Shown piece after piece: positions 1-8,899 of a DNA stretch of 25,599 nt. A program made the translations under genes and the position numbers. Source of the DNA: Burkholderiales bacterium (GTDB taxonomy: Bacteria; Pseudomonadota; Gammaproteobacteria; Burkholderiales; Usitatibacteraceae); NCBI GenBank assembly GCA_014378085.1, contig JACMOJ010000170.1, forward strand, positions 1 through 25,599, in the 5' to 3' direction. How positions within the stretch are numbered: the first letter of the stretch is position 1; the number at the start of each line of letters is the position of its first letter. The notes beneath the pieces are model-generated. The model was not told where the DNA came from and did not search any database. It saw only the letters and a list, made by a program, of their open reading frames with translations.

Positions 1-552
1 CGCGGGTTCAGTCGTTTTATTAGAGCCCTGCCACGCCACTGTCACCCGATAAATTCCAGGCTTACACACACCCGGCGTCGCATCCTCTGCCTGCACGAGT
101 TGAATACAACCGCGACCCCCACCGAGCCCACCTACTTGGGTGATCACACTTCCGACAGTCTTTTTCTCCGCTGCGCCTTGGAGCGAACGGCCCCAATCGC
201 AAAGATCGCGACTAACTTGCGTGGCGGGTGAAACGGCGCACCTAAAGGGCACGTTGATGATCGGTTCCATGCCGTCGGTTCCAAATACATCCGTCGAGAC
301 ATAGCTCGCCGCCGCGCTGCGGTTAGTAGTGACTCGCTCCACCATATCGTTGACCAGCAAGATGGCTTGTGCGCGCTGATAAGACTCGGCTTCGGCAGTC
401 AACAACGCCACCTGTAAGGCGGCGAGCCCGAGAAGTCCAGATGCCAATATGACGATTGTCACAAGCACTTCCAGCATCGTCGTACCCGACACGCGGGGGA
501 GGGGCGGGGTGATGGGGACGGGGAGCTGATCAATTGCGTTGCGATTTAACAT
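1..552 (-). CDS. pilV: Type IV pilus minor pilin / prepilin PilV (3' end outside window)
   Basis: The reading frame is open from the ATG at 552 to the window edge (184 codons, no stop), so the C-terminus is missing. A prepilin signature lies near residues 20-45: a Ser-Gly cleavage site followed by TTMLEVLVTIVILASGLLGL, with Glu at mature position 5 as needed for processing by PilD and pilus assembly. The sequence after the helix, with ALQVALLTAEAESYQRAQA, fits PilV. PilV is a minor pilin of the priming complex for type IVa pili in the inner membrane. The ATG overlaps the end of fimT (TGTTAA) by 7 bp, which suggests translational coupling. The leader is longer and more proline-rich than usual (about 24 residues before the mature protein), so initiation at the internal ATG just before LEVLV is excluded only because that would remove the cleavage site. 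The family call is firm from motif and neighbours. The C-terminus cannot be judged. Confidence 0.85.
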   Translation of the reverse strand, partial: MLNRNAIDQLPVPITPPLPRVSGTTMLEVLVTIVILASGLLGLAALQVALLTAEAESYQRAQAILLVNDMVERVTTNRSAAASYVSTDVFGTDGMEPIINVPFRCAVSPATQVSRDLCDWGRSLQGAAEKKTVGSVITQVGGLGGGRGCIQLVQAEDATPGVCKPGIYRVTVAWQGSNKTTEPA

Positions 553-1025
553 GCTGTCGCCTTCGTTGTTGGCCGACCACTCAGATCGGCACTCACACAC
601 CTTTTCACGTCGGAGCCGGTCGAAGAAAATTCAAATGACGGCGCCGTCGCACCGCTAATGCGCCCGGAGGATAGGTACGTGATGCTGTTAGGCCCCGTGC
701 CATTCACACCGGCATAACTTTTAGCAACTTCTAATGCCGCGCCTGCATCAGGATCGGCGATCGACCAGCCCAAGCCCCAGTTTGTGGTGGAGGTCGGCTG
801 AATCGTGACGCTCAAATTGCGTTTGAGCGCCTCGCTGCGCGCCCGCATCAGACTCACATGCATGTCTGATGCCGCGGCACGGATTCGCTGGTTTCGCGTG
901 AACTCCAGAAACGACGGCACCGCCATGCCAGCCAGAATGCCAATGATCGCGATCACAATGACGACCTCGACCAGACTAAACCCCGTCTGGCGTTGAGATC
1001 TCGACATCGTCATCCTAGCTGACAT
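546..1025 (-). CDS. fimT: Type IV pilus minor pilin FimT/FimU (GspH-type pseudopilin)
   Basis: This 159-residue prepilin-like protein has the cleavage motif TG|FSLVEVVIVIAIIGILAGMA at about residues 15-35, with Glu at mature position 5 and a long hydrophobic N-terminal helix. The C-terminal segment RCVSADLSGRPT...AC, a Cys pair flanking a Leu-Ser-Gly-Arg-Pro block, is characteristic of the GspH/FimT family. FimT/FimU is a minor pilin that helps initiate pilus assembly with PilV, PilW and PilX, and in some bacteria it has been linked to DNA uptake. Three in-frame ATGs (1025, 1013, 1007) compete. GGTGA lies 3 bp upstream of 1025 and AGGA lies 5 bp upstream of 1007, so the exact start is uncertain by up to 6 residues. 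It follows pilE by 3 bp and overlaps pilV by 7 bp. Confidence 0.88.
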   Translation of the reverse strand: MSARMTMSRSQRQTGFSLVEVVIVIAIIGILAGMAVPSFLEFTRNQRIRAAASDMHVSLMRARSEALKRNLSVTIQPTSTTNWGLGWSIADPDAGAALEVAKSYAGVNGTGPNSITYLSSGRISGATAPSFEFSSTGSDVKRCVSADLSGRPTTKATAC

Positions 1026-1028
1026 AAA

Positions 1029-1436
1029 TCACCAAGCGCCGTACGCAGTTCCAGACGGCGTCCGATTACCTGCACTATCAATTTTTAGATTTGGCTCGTT
1101 ACCCCGAATTTGTGAACCGATAGGCTTAATTTCGATCGAGAATGTGGGTGGCGTCGCCGCTGTTGAAATATCGACCAATTCATAAAAAGGCGAAACGTCA
1201 GATGTCATGGTCAAATTGAGGGCCGAAAAACTCGGCGCGTAAGTGCGATTGTCCAAAAAATACTGCTGTTGGCGTGCCGATGCCTGCAACAAAAACGCCT
1301 GCGCCGCGGCGCGCCTTCCTTTGGGCATATAGCTTTGATATTGAGGCACTGCGATAGCCGCCAAAATGCCCATGATGGCCACCACAATCATCAGTTCGAT
1401 CAATGTAAAGCCGTTGGCACGCCTCGTCATACGCAT
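1029..1436 (-). CDS. pilE: Type IV pilin PilE-like minor pilin
   Basis: From the ATG at 1436 this encodes a 135-residue prepilin with a short basic leader (MRMTRRANG) and the textbook type IVa motif [21 protein letters not shown], with Glu5 present. The downstream [20 protein letters not shown] region is the usual PilE continuation. The frame extends upstream to a TTG at 1499, but that would place 30 residues before the cleavage site, so the ATG (1436, or 1430) is preferred. Family members of the minor-pilin cluster normally carry two cysteines near the C-terminus, usually ending in Cys-Trp. This protein has no cysteine anywhere and ends in Ala-Trp. It lies downstream of ispH and directly upstream of fimT and pilV. 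In Pseudomonas the pilE gene is the last of this cluster rather than the first. Confidence 0.85.
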   Translation of the reverse strand: MRMTRRANGFTLIELMIVVAIMGILAAIAVPQYQSYMPKGRRAAAQAFLLQASARQQQYFLDNRTYAPSFSALNLTMTSDVSPFYELVDISTAATPPTFSIEIKPIGSQIRGNEPNLKIDSAGNRTPSGTAYGAW

Positions 1437-1641
1437 ATTTTTGGTTCCAGATAATCGATTAATGAAAATGCCCAAGCTCATGTGCAGTGAAAACAGCAAT
1501 GCACCCGGCGAGAAGCGGCAAATTCGAAGCGTGATACTAACCAGTCCGAAAAGTGATGTCAGCCGAGCCCGATGAGTGGTCTGGTTACCACTTCAGGCGG
1601 CAAAGTCCGCTGGACCGACGCCGAGCAACCTAGGCGAGCGC

Positions 1642-2598
1642 CTACTCAGCCTGGCCGTTTTGTTGTGCGTGGCTCAGCCCCTTGGGTAACGGGAAGGCAA
1701 TTGTTTCGGTAATCCCATCCAGTTCACGAACGCTGATGACGCCCTGCAACTTCAACTTCGCAATGACTTCCTTGACCAAAATCTCCGGGGCTGACGCGCC
1801 AGACGTGACACCGATGCGCTTTTTCCCGGCGACCCACTCCGGCTTGAGCTCATCGGCGCTATCCACTTGATGGGTTTCACAACCGAGCAAATCTGCCAAC
1901 TCACGCAACCGGTTGGTGTTAGAACTGGTGCGCGAACCCACCACAATCACCAACTCGACCTGCGGCGCCATAAACTTCACCGCATCCTGACGGTTTTGTG
2001 TGGCGTAACAAATATCATCTTGTTTGGGGCCAACGATGTGTGGAAAGCGAACCTTCAGCGCATCGATGACTTTTTTTGTGTCGTCGACTGAAAGTGTCGT
2101 TTGGCTGACGTAAGTTAGCTTTTCCGCATGCGCAATTTCCAGCTTAGCGACATCCTCAACGGACTCGACGAGATACATGCCGGTGTCAGACTGGCCCAGC
2201 GTGCCCTCAACCTCTGGGTGGCCTTCGTGGCCGATCATGACGACCTCGTAGCCGTCATTACGACGCTTCAACACTTCAATATGCACCTTCTTCACTAATG
2301 TGCTGGTTGCATCAAATACTCTGAAGCCGCGCTTTTGGGCTTCGCGTCGTACGGCGAGTGACACGCCGTGCGCGCTGAACACCAGCGTCGCGTCCTTCGG
2401 GACATCGGCTAAATCTTCGATGAATACCGCACCCTTTGCACGCAAATCATCCACCACGTATTTGTTATGAACGATTTCATGCCGCACATAAATCGGCGCA
2501 CCGTGCAGCGCCAGCGCACGCTCAACAATTTCAATTGCCCGATCGACACCAGCGCAAAAGCCGCGTGGGTTGGCAAGCAAGATTTCAGATTCATCCAT
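1642..2598 (-). CDS. ispH: 4-hydroxy-3-methylbut-2-enyl diphosphate reductase IspH, one cluster ligand substituted
   Basis: The 318-residue protein matches IspH over its full length. IspH performs the last step of the MEP pathway, reducing HMBPP to IPP and DMAPP with a [4Fe-4S] cluster. Visible landmarks are [12 protein letters not shown] (Cys15), YVRHEIVHN (His40/44), [11 protein letters not shown] (His127, catalytic Glu129), QTTLSVDD (Thr167/168), DDICYAT (Cys197) and SSNTNRL. The oddity is at residues 96-104: the family sequence DATCPLVTKVH appears here as [11 protein letters not shown]. The second cluster-ligand cysteine is therefore Ser99 (codon AGC, positions 2304-2302) and the next Pro is Thr. 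Everything else looks intact and under constraint. The start ATG at 2598 is preceded by GAG about 7 bp upstream. The gene follows lspA after 198 bp; the fkpB gene found between them in E. coli and Pseudomonas is absent. Confidence 0.93.
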   Translation of the reverse strand: MDESEILLANPRGFCAGVDRAIEIVERALALHGAPIYVRHEIVHNKYVVDDLRAKGAVFIEDLADVPKDATLVFSAHGVSLAVRREAQKRGFRVFDATSTLVKKVHIEVLKRRNDGYEVVMIGHEGHPEVEGTLGQSDTGMYLVESVEDVAKLEIAHAEKLTYVSQTTLSVDDTKKVIDALKVRFPHIVGPKQDDICYATQNRQDAVKFMAPQVELVIVVGSRTSSNTNRLRELADLLGCETHQVDSADELKPEWVAGKKRIGVTSGASAPEILVKEVIAKLKLQGVISVRELDGITETIAFPLPKGLSHAQQNGQAE

Positions 2599-2610
2599 TT
2601 ATCAAACTCT

Positions 2611-2632
2611 TTTATTGACGGGCATTTTCAAG
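2611..2632 (-). repeat. Copy 1 of a perfect 22-bp dispersed repeat (upstream of ispH)
   Basis: Positions 2611-2632 are the exact reverse complement of 11944-11965, with further partial similarity on the ispH side (CAATAAA...GTTT..AT.A). The copy sits 13 bp upstream of the ispH ATG, so in the ispH direction it includes a TTGAAA that could act as a -35 box. I see no good -10 at 16-18 bp from it. Function is unknown; it may be the end of a dispersed intergenic repeat. Confidence 0.7.
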
Positions 2633-2796
2633 TCTTTTGTGCTGAAACTCGGCTCTGCGCTTAGCGTTTTTGCGCGATGTCTACGGTTGTGGCGGCAGAG
2701 TCCCTGCATATTGCCCATTGCGACAATCCAGACCGACCTTCGAACCGAGAATCCGCGTGCCTATGCTAACCCTGAACCCCGCTTGCTTGGATTGGC

Positions 2797-3318
2797 CTAC
2801 TTTTCTGCTGCTGATTTCGTGGCGACCTTAGGCTGACGAAACGCATCCCACACCAGCAGGGCAGCACCCACACAAATCGCCGAGTCGGCGACGTTAAACG
2901 CCGGCCAATAGTAGCCGCCAGCGTGCAATTGAATGAAGTCGATGACGTGGCCGTGGACGACCCGATCAAACAAATTGCCCAGCGCGCCACCGATGGTCAA
3001 CCCTAGCGCGACTGCCAGCAAGCGATTTTGCGAGTTTGTCTTGAGCATCCACAATAAGACACTTGTGATGACGAGCGTCAGCATGATGAAGAATTCCCGC
3101 TGCCATCCACCGGCGTTGGCCAAGAAACTGAACGCTGCGCCGGGGTTATAGACCAACACCCAATTGAAAAATGGTGTCACGTAGCGCGTTTCGCCGTAGG
3201 TAAAGGTGCTGTCGAAGTAATACTTGCTGGATAGGTCAAAGACGATAACAACCACACTGATCCATAACCAGCGTAGCCAAGACCAGCGGTCGCTAATAGG
3301 TTGCATGTTCGGCGTCAT
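2797..3318 (-). CDS. lspA: Lipoprotein signal peptidase LspA (signal peptidase II)
   Basis: This 173-residue inner-membrane aspartyl protease removes signal peptides from diacylglyceryl-modified prolipoproteins at the lipobox cysteine. Four hydrophobic segments are visible (about residues 14-31, 72-92, 98-116 and 138-158). Conserved boxes are VYNPGAAFSFLA (57-68), GGALGNLFDRVVHGHVIDF (110-128) and FNVADSAICVG (141-151). By family comparison Asp127 and Asp145 are the catalytic dyad. The ATG at 3318 is used; a second ATG at 3306 is possible. The gene lies 130 bp downstream of ileS, with a repeat-like element between them, and upstream of ispH. The ileS-lspA pair is a near-universal neighbourhood in proteobacteria. 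Substrates encoded in this window could include the MshL-type secretin at 23164-25128, which has a lipobox. Confidence 0.95.
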   Translation of the reverse strand: MTPNMQPISDRWSWLRWLWISVVVIVFDLSSKYYFDSTFTYGETRYVTPFFNWVLVYNPGAAFSFLANAGGWQREFFIMLTLVITSVLLWMLKTNSQNRLLAVALGLTIGGALGNLFDRVVHGHVIDFIQLHAGGYYWPAFNVADSAICVGAALLVWDAFRQPKVATKSAAEK

Positions 3319-3336
3319 ACATAATTTCTTTCGCTT

Positions 3337-3432
3337 TCATCTTGAGCAATGCCCGAGGGATTTCATCTTTGAAAACATTCGTAACGCTTTTGTCAGATGA
3401 GATTTCTCGCAAGAGACGTTCGGAATGACAGT
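3337..3432. repeat. Putative dispersed palindromic-type repeat between ileS and lspA
   Basis: Read on the minus strand, this spacer begins TGTCATTCCGAACG, continues through GCGAGAAATCTCATCTGACA and ends with AAATCCCTCGGGCA and GCTCAAGATGA. That layout (CATTCCGA..., GCGAG-AATCT, CCCTCGGG...) resembles intergenic repeats found in many copies in diverse bacterial genomes. I recognise it by pattern only. No second full copy is in this window, so copy number is not shown here. Any transcript joining ileS to lspA would carry it in the leader of lspA. Confidence 0.45.
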
Positions 3433-3448
3433 CGTTGAGACAAGTTCA

Positions 3449-6298
3449 CTAAGCATAGCGCCGCTTTTCGCATTTGCGTTCACCTTCACCTTCACCTGCA
3501 AGGTTGCCGACACAACGACCACAAATGGTTGGATGCTCGGCATGTGACCCAACATCTTTACGATAGTGCCAGCAGCGATCACATTTTCTATTGGCGCTGG
3601 GCGTGACATCAATCGTTGTCTCCACCCCCGCCACAACCGACGCTGACGAAGTGATCAACACAAACCGTAACTCGTCACCGAGCGACGCAAGTAATTCGAA
3701 TTGTGCCGGCATCGCGGTAACGCTGATCTCTGCCTGGAGCGATGAGCCCACTCTTCCCAACTCACGCTCAGATTCGATTTTTTTCAGAACATCCGCGCGC
3801 AATTGACGCAATGCGGCCCACCGAGCCAACAGCACCTCCGCCCCATCCACCTTGGGCAACACGTGGTACTGATGCTCAAAAACGCTGTCATCTTGGCCCA
3901 CGTGAAGTGTCTCCCAAATTTCTTCCGCCGTAAACGAAAGGATCGGCGCAATCACTTTCGTCAAGGATTGCAAAACGTGATGCAGCGCGGTCTGCGCGGA
4001 ACGCCGAGGCATCCCGTCCACTTTGGTTGTGTACAACCTATCTTTGATGACATCCAGATAGAAACCACCAAGATCTGCTGAGCAAAAAGACTGTATATCT
4101 TGCAGCGCTGGCTGGAACGCGTACTGATCGTAATTCGCCAGCACCCGCGCTTGCAAATTCGCCGTCATGGCGATTGCATAACGATCGAGCTCGACTAACT
4201 CGTTTACCGGCACTGCATCCTTGGCGAAGTCAAAGTCAGAGGTATTGGCGAGCAGGAAGCGCAGCGTATTACGAATGCGTCGATAACTCTCAACCACGCG
4301 CTTTAAGATTTCCTCAGAAATCGATAGTTCGCCGGAATAATCAGTTGAAGCCACCCACAACCGCAGGATTTCAGCGCCAAGTTGTTCTGAAATCTTGGCT
4401 GGCGCGACCGAATTGAAACCCGATTTCGACATCTTCTTACCCTCGGAGTCGACGACAAAGCCGTGGGTTAGCAGGTTCTTGTACGGCGCGCGGCCATTCA
4501 GCGCACAGCTCACGAGCAGTGACGAATGAAACCAGCCGCGGTGCTGGTCAGAGCCTTCCAAATAGAGCTCCGCCTGCGCAGGTTTGCCATGATCGTCCGG
4601 ACGCGACAGCGACTCGGTCGTGGCGAGTACAGTTGCGAACGTCGCGCCGGAATCAAGCCACACGTCTAGCGTGTCGTTGGTCTTTTCATACATCGCCGCC
4701 TCAGCGCCGAGCATCTCCTCGACCGTAATGCGCTGCCAGACTTCGATGCCTTCCTTTTCCACACGCGCCGCCACTTGATCCACGAGCTCAAGCGTCTGCG
4801 GGTGCAGCTCGCCCGTCTCTCGGTGCAAGAAAAACGGGATCGGTGTGCCCCAATTGCGTTGGCGCGAGATACACCAGTCCGGCCGGTTGGCAATCATGCC
4901 GTGTAGCCGCGCCTGTCCCCAGTCGGGGAAAAAATTTGTCGCACTGATCGCATCCAGCGCCAGTTCGCGCAGCGATTTTGTATCGTTGGTGCCGATGCGA
5001 TCCATGCCGACAAACCATTGCGAGGTCGCACGAAACACGGTGGGGGTCTTATGACGCCAGCAATGCGGATAAGAGTGTTTGAACTGCGTGGTGTGAAACA
5101 GCGCACCAGCCGCTTCGATTGTGCTGACGATATCGGGCTGCGCCTTCCAGATATTCAATCCGCCGAAGATCGGCAGGCTCGCCACATATCTTCCATCCGA
5201 CATCACGGGATTCAGAATTTCCTCATTCGTCATGCCGTATTTCTTACAGGTCGCGAAGTCGTCCACTCCATACGCGGGCGACGAATGCACAATGCCCGTG
5301 CCGGTATCTAGCGTGACATATTCTGCGAGATAGATCGGGGAAGCTCGATCGTAGAAGGGATGACGAAAGACGATTTTCTCCAGCGCCGCGCCTTTGGTCG
5401 TCGCAACGACCTTACCTTCTAACCCGTAGGCCTTTAAACATTCGTCAACGCGAGCGTCCGCAACGATGATCGCGCCCTTCGTCGTTGACACTAGCGCGTA
5501 ATCAAACTCCGGGTGGATATTCATCGCTTGGTTGGCGGGAATCGTCCAAGGGGTTGTTGTCCAAATGACAGCGAAGGTCTTGTCGTTTGGCAACGCGGGA
5601 AGACCAAACGCCTTCGCTAGTTTCTCCTCTTCACCAGACGCGAGTGCGAACCCCACGTCGATGGTAATAGAGCTCTTGTCTTCGTACTCAACTTCTGCCT
5701 CGGCCAATGCCGACTGGCAATCAAAGCACCAGTTAACCGGCTTTAAGCCGCGATACACATAGCCGCGTGCAAACAGTTTCCCAAACGTGCGGATCTCCGC
5801 CGCCTCGGTGGCGAAATTCATCGTCTTATATGGATTGAACCAGTCTCCCAGTACGCCGAGGCGCATGAAGTCGGTACGCTGTAAATCAATTTGTGATTCT
5901 GCATGGGCGCGCGCGAAACCCATAAGTTTTTCGACCGGCAGATTTTTGCCGTGTTGTTTCTCAACAAAAATCTCAATCGGCATGCCGTGGCAATCCCAGC
6001 CCGGCACGTAAGGCGCATCAAAACCCGCCAGCAATTTGGATTTGACAACGGTGTCTTTCAGAATTTTGTTAACGGCGTGGCCAATATGAATTGCCGCATT
6101 TGCGTACGGCGGGCCGTCGTGCAGGATGAACTTCGGCCTGCCTTTTTTTGCGTCACGAATTTTCTCGTAGCGCTTGTTTTGCTGCCAGTTGGCAACCCAG
6201 CCGGGCTCGCGCTTCGCCAAATCTCCGCGCATGGGAAATGGCGTGTCGGTCAGGTTAAGGGTGCTCTTGTAATCCTTTTTTGGCGCTTCCATCATCAT
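3449..6298 (-). CDS. ileS: Isoleucyl-tRNA synthetase IleS
   Basis: This 949-residue class I aminoacyl-tRNA synthetase charges tRNA-Ile. The N-terminus has the typical [20 protein letters not shown] start. The ATP-binding HIGH motif is at 71-74. The editing (CP1) domain spans about 190-410 with [11 protein letters not shown] at 246-256 and the [16 protein letters not shown] block at 333-348. The WDCHGMPIE box is at 101-109 and KMSKS is at 622-626. A C-terminal zinc-binding module is formed by CDRC (906-909) and CGRC (926-929). Length is close to the E. coli enzyme (about 938). Three consecutive ATGs begin the frame; GGGT lies just upstream. The 5' end overlaps the 3' end of ribF by 44 bp (38 if the third ATG is used), so the two are likely co-transcribed and coupled. 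Four-cysteine zinc binding and HIGH/KMSKS all look intact. Confidence 0.98.
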   Translation of the reverse strand: MMMEAPKKDYKSTLNLTDTPFPMRGDLAKREPGWVANWQQNKRYEKIRDAKKGRPKFILHDGPPYANAAIHIGHAVNKILKDTVVKSKLLAGFDAPYVPGWDCHGMPIEIFVEKQHGKNLPVEKLMGFARAHAESQIDLQRTDFMRLGVLGDWFNPYKTMNFATEAAEIRTFGKLFARGYVYRGLKPVNWCFDCQSALAEAEVEYEDKSSITIDVGFALASGEEEKLAKAFGLPALPNDKTFAVIWTTTPWTIPANQAMNIHPEFDYALVSTTKGAIIVADARVDECLKAYGLEGKVVATTKGAALEKIVFRHPFYDRASPIYLAEYVTLDTGTGIVHSSPAYGVDDFATCKKYGMTNEEILNPVMSDGRYVASLPIFGGLNIWKAQPDIVSTIEAAGALFHTTQFKHSYPHCWRHKTPTVFRATSQWFVGMDRIGTNDTKSLRELALDAISATNFFPDWGQARLHGMIANRPDWCISRQRNWGTPIPFFLHRETGELHPQTLELVDQVAARVEKEGIEVWQRITVEEMLGAEAAMYEKTNDTLDVWLDSGATFATVLATTESLSRPDDHGKPAQAELYLEGSDQHRGWFHSSLLVSCALNGRAPYKNLLTHGFVVDSEGKKMSKSGFNSVAPAKISEQLGAEILRLWVASTDYSGELSISEEILKRVVESYRRIRNTLRFLLANTSDFDFAKDAVPVNELVELDRYAIAMTANLQARVLANYDQYAFQPALQDIQSFCSADLGGFYLDVIKDRLYTTKVDGMPRRSAQTALHHVLQSLTKVIAPILSFTAEEIWETLHVGQDDSVFEHQYHVLPKVDGAEVLLARWAALRQLRADVLKKIESERELGRVGSSLQAEISVTAMPAQFELLASLGDELRFVLITSSASVVAGVETTIDVTPSANRKCDRCWHYRKDVGSHAEHPTICGRCVGNLAGEGEGERKCEKRRYA

Positions 6299-7277
6299 TT
6301 ACCCGTGACAAGATTTTTTTAGCGCGGGCCGTGTCGTCATGCATTTGCGTGACGAGCGCATCTAAGCTCGCAAAATTTTGTTCGTCGCGGATTTTTTCGA
6401 AGAAGCTAATCTGGACGCGCCTGCCGTACAGATCGCCCGAACCATCGAAGAGGAAGACTTCCAAATGCTGGCGGCTTTCTGAAGAAACCACCGGATTCGT
6501 GCCAAGATTGGCGACCCCGTCAAGGGTCACACCAACATCAACTTTTCCTAACTCGGCCACTCCCTCGAGCCCGCGAGTTACAAGCTTGCATTTTACTGCA
6601 AACACGCCAGCGAGGGCGGGCTTTCGACCGGACAACGCGATATTGGCTGTCGGGAAGCCCAAGGTTCGGCCGAGCTTCTTGCCATGCGTGACCCTCCCGG
6701 TAATGGCGTAAGGCCGACCAAGCATTTCGGCCGCGTCGCGTATTCTGCCCGCCGCTAATGCTTGCCGAATGGCCGACGATGAAACACGCACATTACCTTC
6801 GCCGGTCACCACGTCGGACATCGTCTCAACTTCGATTCCATGCGCGGCACCAAACTGCCGCATGAGAGCAACATCGCCAATGCGCTTTGCGCCAAATCGA
6901 AAATCGTCTCCCACCATCATCCAGCGCACGTTGGCCGATCGAAGTGACTCAAGAAAGTCGATCGGCGTCTGGCGAGAAAAGCGTTCATCAAACCGGGGCA
7001 CAAATACATGCGCAAGTCCCGCCTCAGCAAAAGCGGTCAACTTCTCACTGACACTCATCAAACGTGCCGGTGCTAACGCGGGATTGTTTTGCCGACGTGC
7101 AAAGTATTCGCGTGGCATCGGCTGAAACGTGAGCGCGGCCGCGTCAAGTTGCAGCCGCCGCGCAGCCGCCATGGTGGAACGCAAAATTGCTTGGTGCCCC
7201 AGATGAACACCGTCAAAATTGCCCACCGCGAGTGCGAGCGGCTTCGTTGTTGCGTGTATCCGGCGCGAGAATTTCAT
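6255..7277 (-). CDS. ribF: Bifunctional riboflavin kinase / FAD synthetase RibF
   Basis: This 340-residue cytosolic enzyme converts riboflavin to FMN and then FAD. The N-terminal adenylyltransferase domain shows [10 protein letters not shown] at 19-28, the [13 protein letters not shown] block at 123-135 and the SSSAIR motif at 166-171. The C-terminal flavokinase domain begins with the ATP-binding [16 protein letters not shown] near 198-213. The C-terminus runs about 20 residues beyond where many homologues end, giving a tail rich in Lys, Asp and Gly that overlaps the first 44 bp of ileS in another frame. This may be a stop-codon loss read into ileS. It follows murJ after 19 bp, and murJ-ribF-ileS-lspA is a common order. 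Confidence 0.97.
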   Translation of the reverse strand: MKFSRRIHATTKPLALAVGNFDGVHLGHQAILRSTMAAARRLQLDAAALTFQPMPREYFARRQNNPALAPARLMSVSEKLTAFAEAGLAHVFVPRFDERFSRQTPIDFLESLRSANVRWMMVGDDFRFGAKRIGDVALMRQFGAAHGIEVETMSDVVTGEGNVRVSSSAIRQALAAGRIRDAAEMLGRPYAITGRVTHGKKLGRTLGFPTANIALSGRKPALAGVFAVKCKLVTRGLEGVAELGKVDVGVTLDGVANLGTNPVVSSESRQHLEVFLFDGSGDLYGRRVQISFFEKIRDEQNFASLDALVTQMHDDTARAKKILSRVNDDGSAKKGLQEHP

Positions 7278-7296
7278 TAGGCTACTCGCTCAACAT

Positions 7297-8856
7297 TCAT
7301 TCGGCTGCTCGTTTGGAAAAATCACGCAGCCGCAAGCCCATCATCCAAAGGCTCGCGAAATAAACCACGACACCAGCGCTGATTAACCCCGCTAATTTGA
7401 CGCCTCGAGTCCACGGACTCATGGTCAGCCACGCTATCTCGGTACCCATTAACCACCACAAGGCTCCTCCCATGAGGTAGAGCGCCACACCGACCTTCAG
7501 AGAGAACACCAGCCACTCGGGCTGCGGCTGGTAGACCTGGTGCTTACGGATGAAATAGAACAAAAGCCCGGCATTCACACATGCCCCCAGCCCCGTCGCG
7601 AGTGCGAGTCCGGCGTGCTGCAAGAATGGCACAAAGGCGAGATTCAAAAGCTGAGTCACACACAACGTGAAGATGGCGATCTTGACCGGCGTCTTGATGT
7701 TTTGCCGCGCATAAAAACCGGGGGCCAAAATTTTAATCAGCACGATGCCGGTCAGACCAAACGAATACGCCAACAGCGCCGCACGCGTCATCAAGACGTC
7801 GGTTGCTAAAAATTTTCCGTGTTGGAAGATCGTCGCAACCAGCGGGGTCGCCAAGACGCCAATGCCGACGGCGGCGGGTAGCGTCAAGATGAGAGTGAGC
7901 CTCAGCCCCCAATCCAGCAGCTTGGAATACTCCGCCGGATCCGCATTGGTGTGATGTTTGACAAGGGAGGGCAGCAATACGGTGCCGATGGCAATACCGA
8001 GCAGCGCTGAGGGAAACTCCATGAGCCGATCCGCGTACGAAATCCAAGACACCGCGCCGTCGCCTAAGTGTGAGGCAATCTGCGTATTAAGCAAAATCGA
8101 AATTTGCGCCACCGAAACACCGAACGTCGCGGGTACCATTAACTTCAAAATCCGTCCGACACCCTCATCAGCCCACGCTTCTTTTATTTTTGACCAGCGC
8201 CACGTTGGCCGCGGCAACATCCCTATCCGCCGCAATGCCGGAATCTGAAATGCCAATTGGACCAAGCCCCCAGCCAGTGCGCCCCACGCCAGCGCCAAAA
8301 TCGGCGGGTCTACATAAGGCGCTAAAAACAAAGACGCCGCGATCGAACACAAATTCAACAACACCGGCGTGAATGCCGGCGTTTTGAAATTTGAAAAGGT
8401 ATTGAGAATGCCCGCAGAAAGCGCGACGAGCGAGATGAAAAAAATGTAGGGAAACACAATCCGCGTCATCTGCACCGTGAGATTAAATTTGTCGGCGTCT
8501 TCCCGAAAACCGGAAGCGGTTGCATATACCAAGAAAGGCGCGGCAAGTACACCAACGAGAGTCACGATGAACAGGATCAGGCCCAACATGCTCGCGACGT
8601 GGTCGGCTAGTATTTTGGTGTCGGCTATGCCACGCTTGTTGCGGTACTCGGCGAAGATCGGCACAAACGCTTGGCTGAATGCGCCCTCGGCAAACAAGCG
8701 GCGCAGAAAATTGGGGATACGCCACGCCACTTGAAACGCATCCATCGCGGCACCGGCGCCAAACAAGTTGGCCCCGATCACCAAATTGATCAGTCCTGAA
8801 ATGCGCGACAGCAACGTCATCGCCGAAATGGAGATGGCCGCCTTCAGCAGATTCAT
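7297..8856 (-). CDS. murJ: Lipid II flippase MurJ (MviN)
   Basis: This 519-residue polytopic membrane protein of the MOP superfamily flips undecaprenyl-linked lipid II across the inner membrane for peptidoglycan synthesis. The N-terminus (MNLLKAAISISAMTLLSRIS) and the AMDAFQVAWRIPNFLRRLFA segment at about 38-57 are hallmark MurJ sequences, with the SQAFVP motif just after. About 14 hydrophobic helices can be counted, as expected for the family. Charged Arg residues in the first helices (RIS, WRIPNFLRR) match positions lining the central cavity. It starts 43 bp after hisB ends, with the same orientation. The link to murA upstream is separated by the his genes, so any shared transcription would pass through them. 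Confidence 0.97.
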   Translation of the reverse strand: MNLLKAAISISAMTLLSRISGLINLVIGANLFGAGAAMDAFQVAWRIPNFLRRLFAEGAFSQAFVPIFAEYRNKRGIADTKILADHVASMLGLILFIVTLVGVLAAPFLVYATASGFREDADKFNLTVQMTRIVFPYIFFISLVALSAGILNTFSNFKTPAFTPVLLNLCSIAASLFLAPYVDPPILALAWGALAGGLVQLAFQIPALRRIGMLPRPTWRWSKIKEAWADEGVGRILKLMVPATFGVSVAQISILLNTQIASHLGDGAVSWISYADRLMEFPSALLGIAIGTVLLPSLVKHHTNADPAEYSKLLDWGLRLTLILTLPAAVGIGVLATPLVATIFQHGKFLATDVLMTRAALLAYSFGLTGIVLIKILAPGFYARQNIKTPVKIAIFTLCVTQLLNLAFVPFLQHAGLALATGLGACVNAGLLFYFIRKHQVYQPQPEWLVFSLKVGVALYLMGGALWWLMGTEIAWLTMSPWTRGVKLAGLISAGVVVYFASLWMMGLRLRDFSKRAAE

Positions 8857-8899
8857 GGTGCCGACGTCATTGGTAGGATTGACGCATTAAATGGCAAGG

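Noticed and set aside
1618..1641. Terminator between ispH and pilE (AGGCG/CGCCT)
   Set aside because: The stem is only 5 bp with a 2-nt loop and there is no U-tract on either strand.
2570..2836. Plus-strand ORF of 88 codons over the ispH-lspA gap
   Set aside because: It overlaps the ends of two solid genes on the other strand, has no ribosome-binding site and no recognisable motif.
3337..3636. Minus-strand ORF of 99 codons at the ileS 3' end
   Set aside because: It is an alternate frame of the IleS zinc-module region continuing into the repeat-like spacer.
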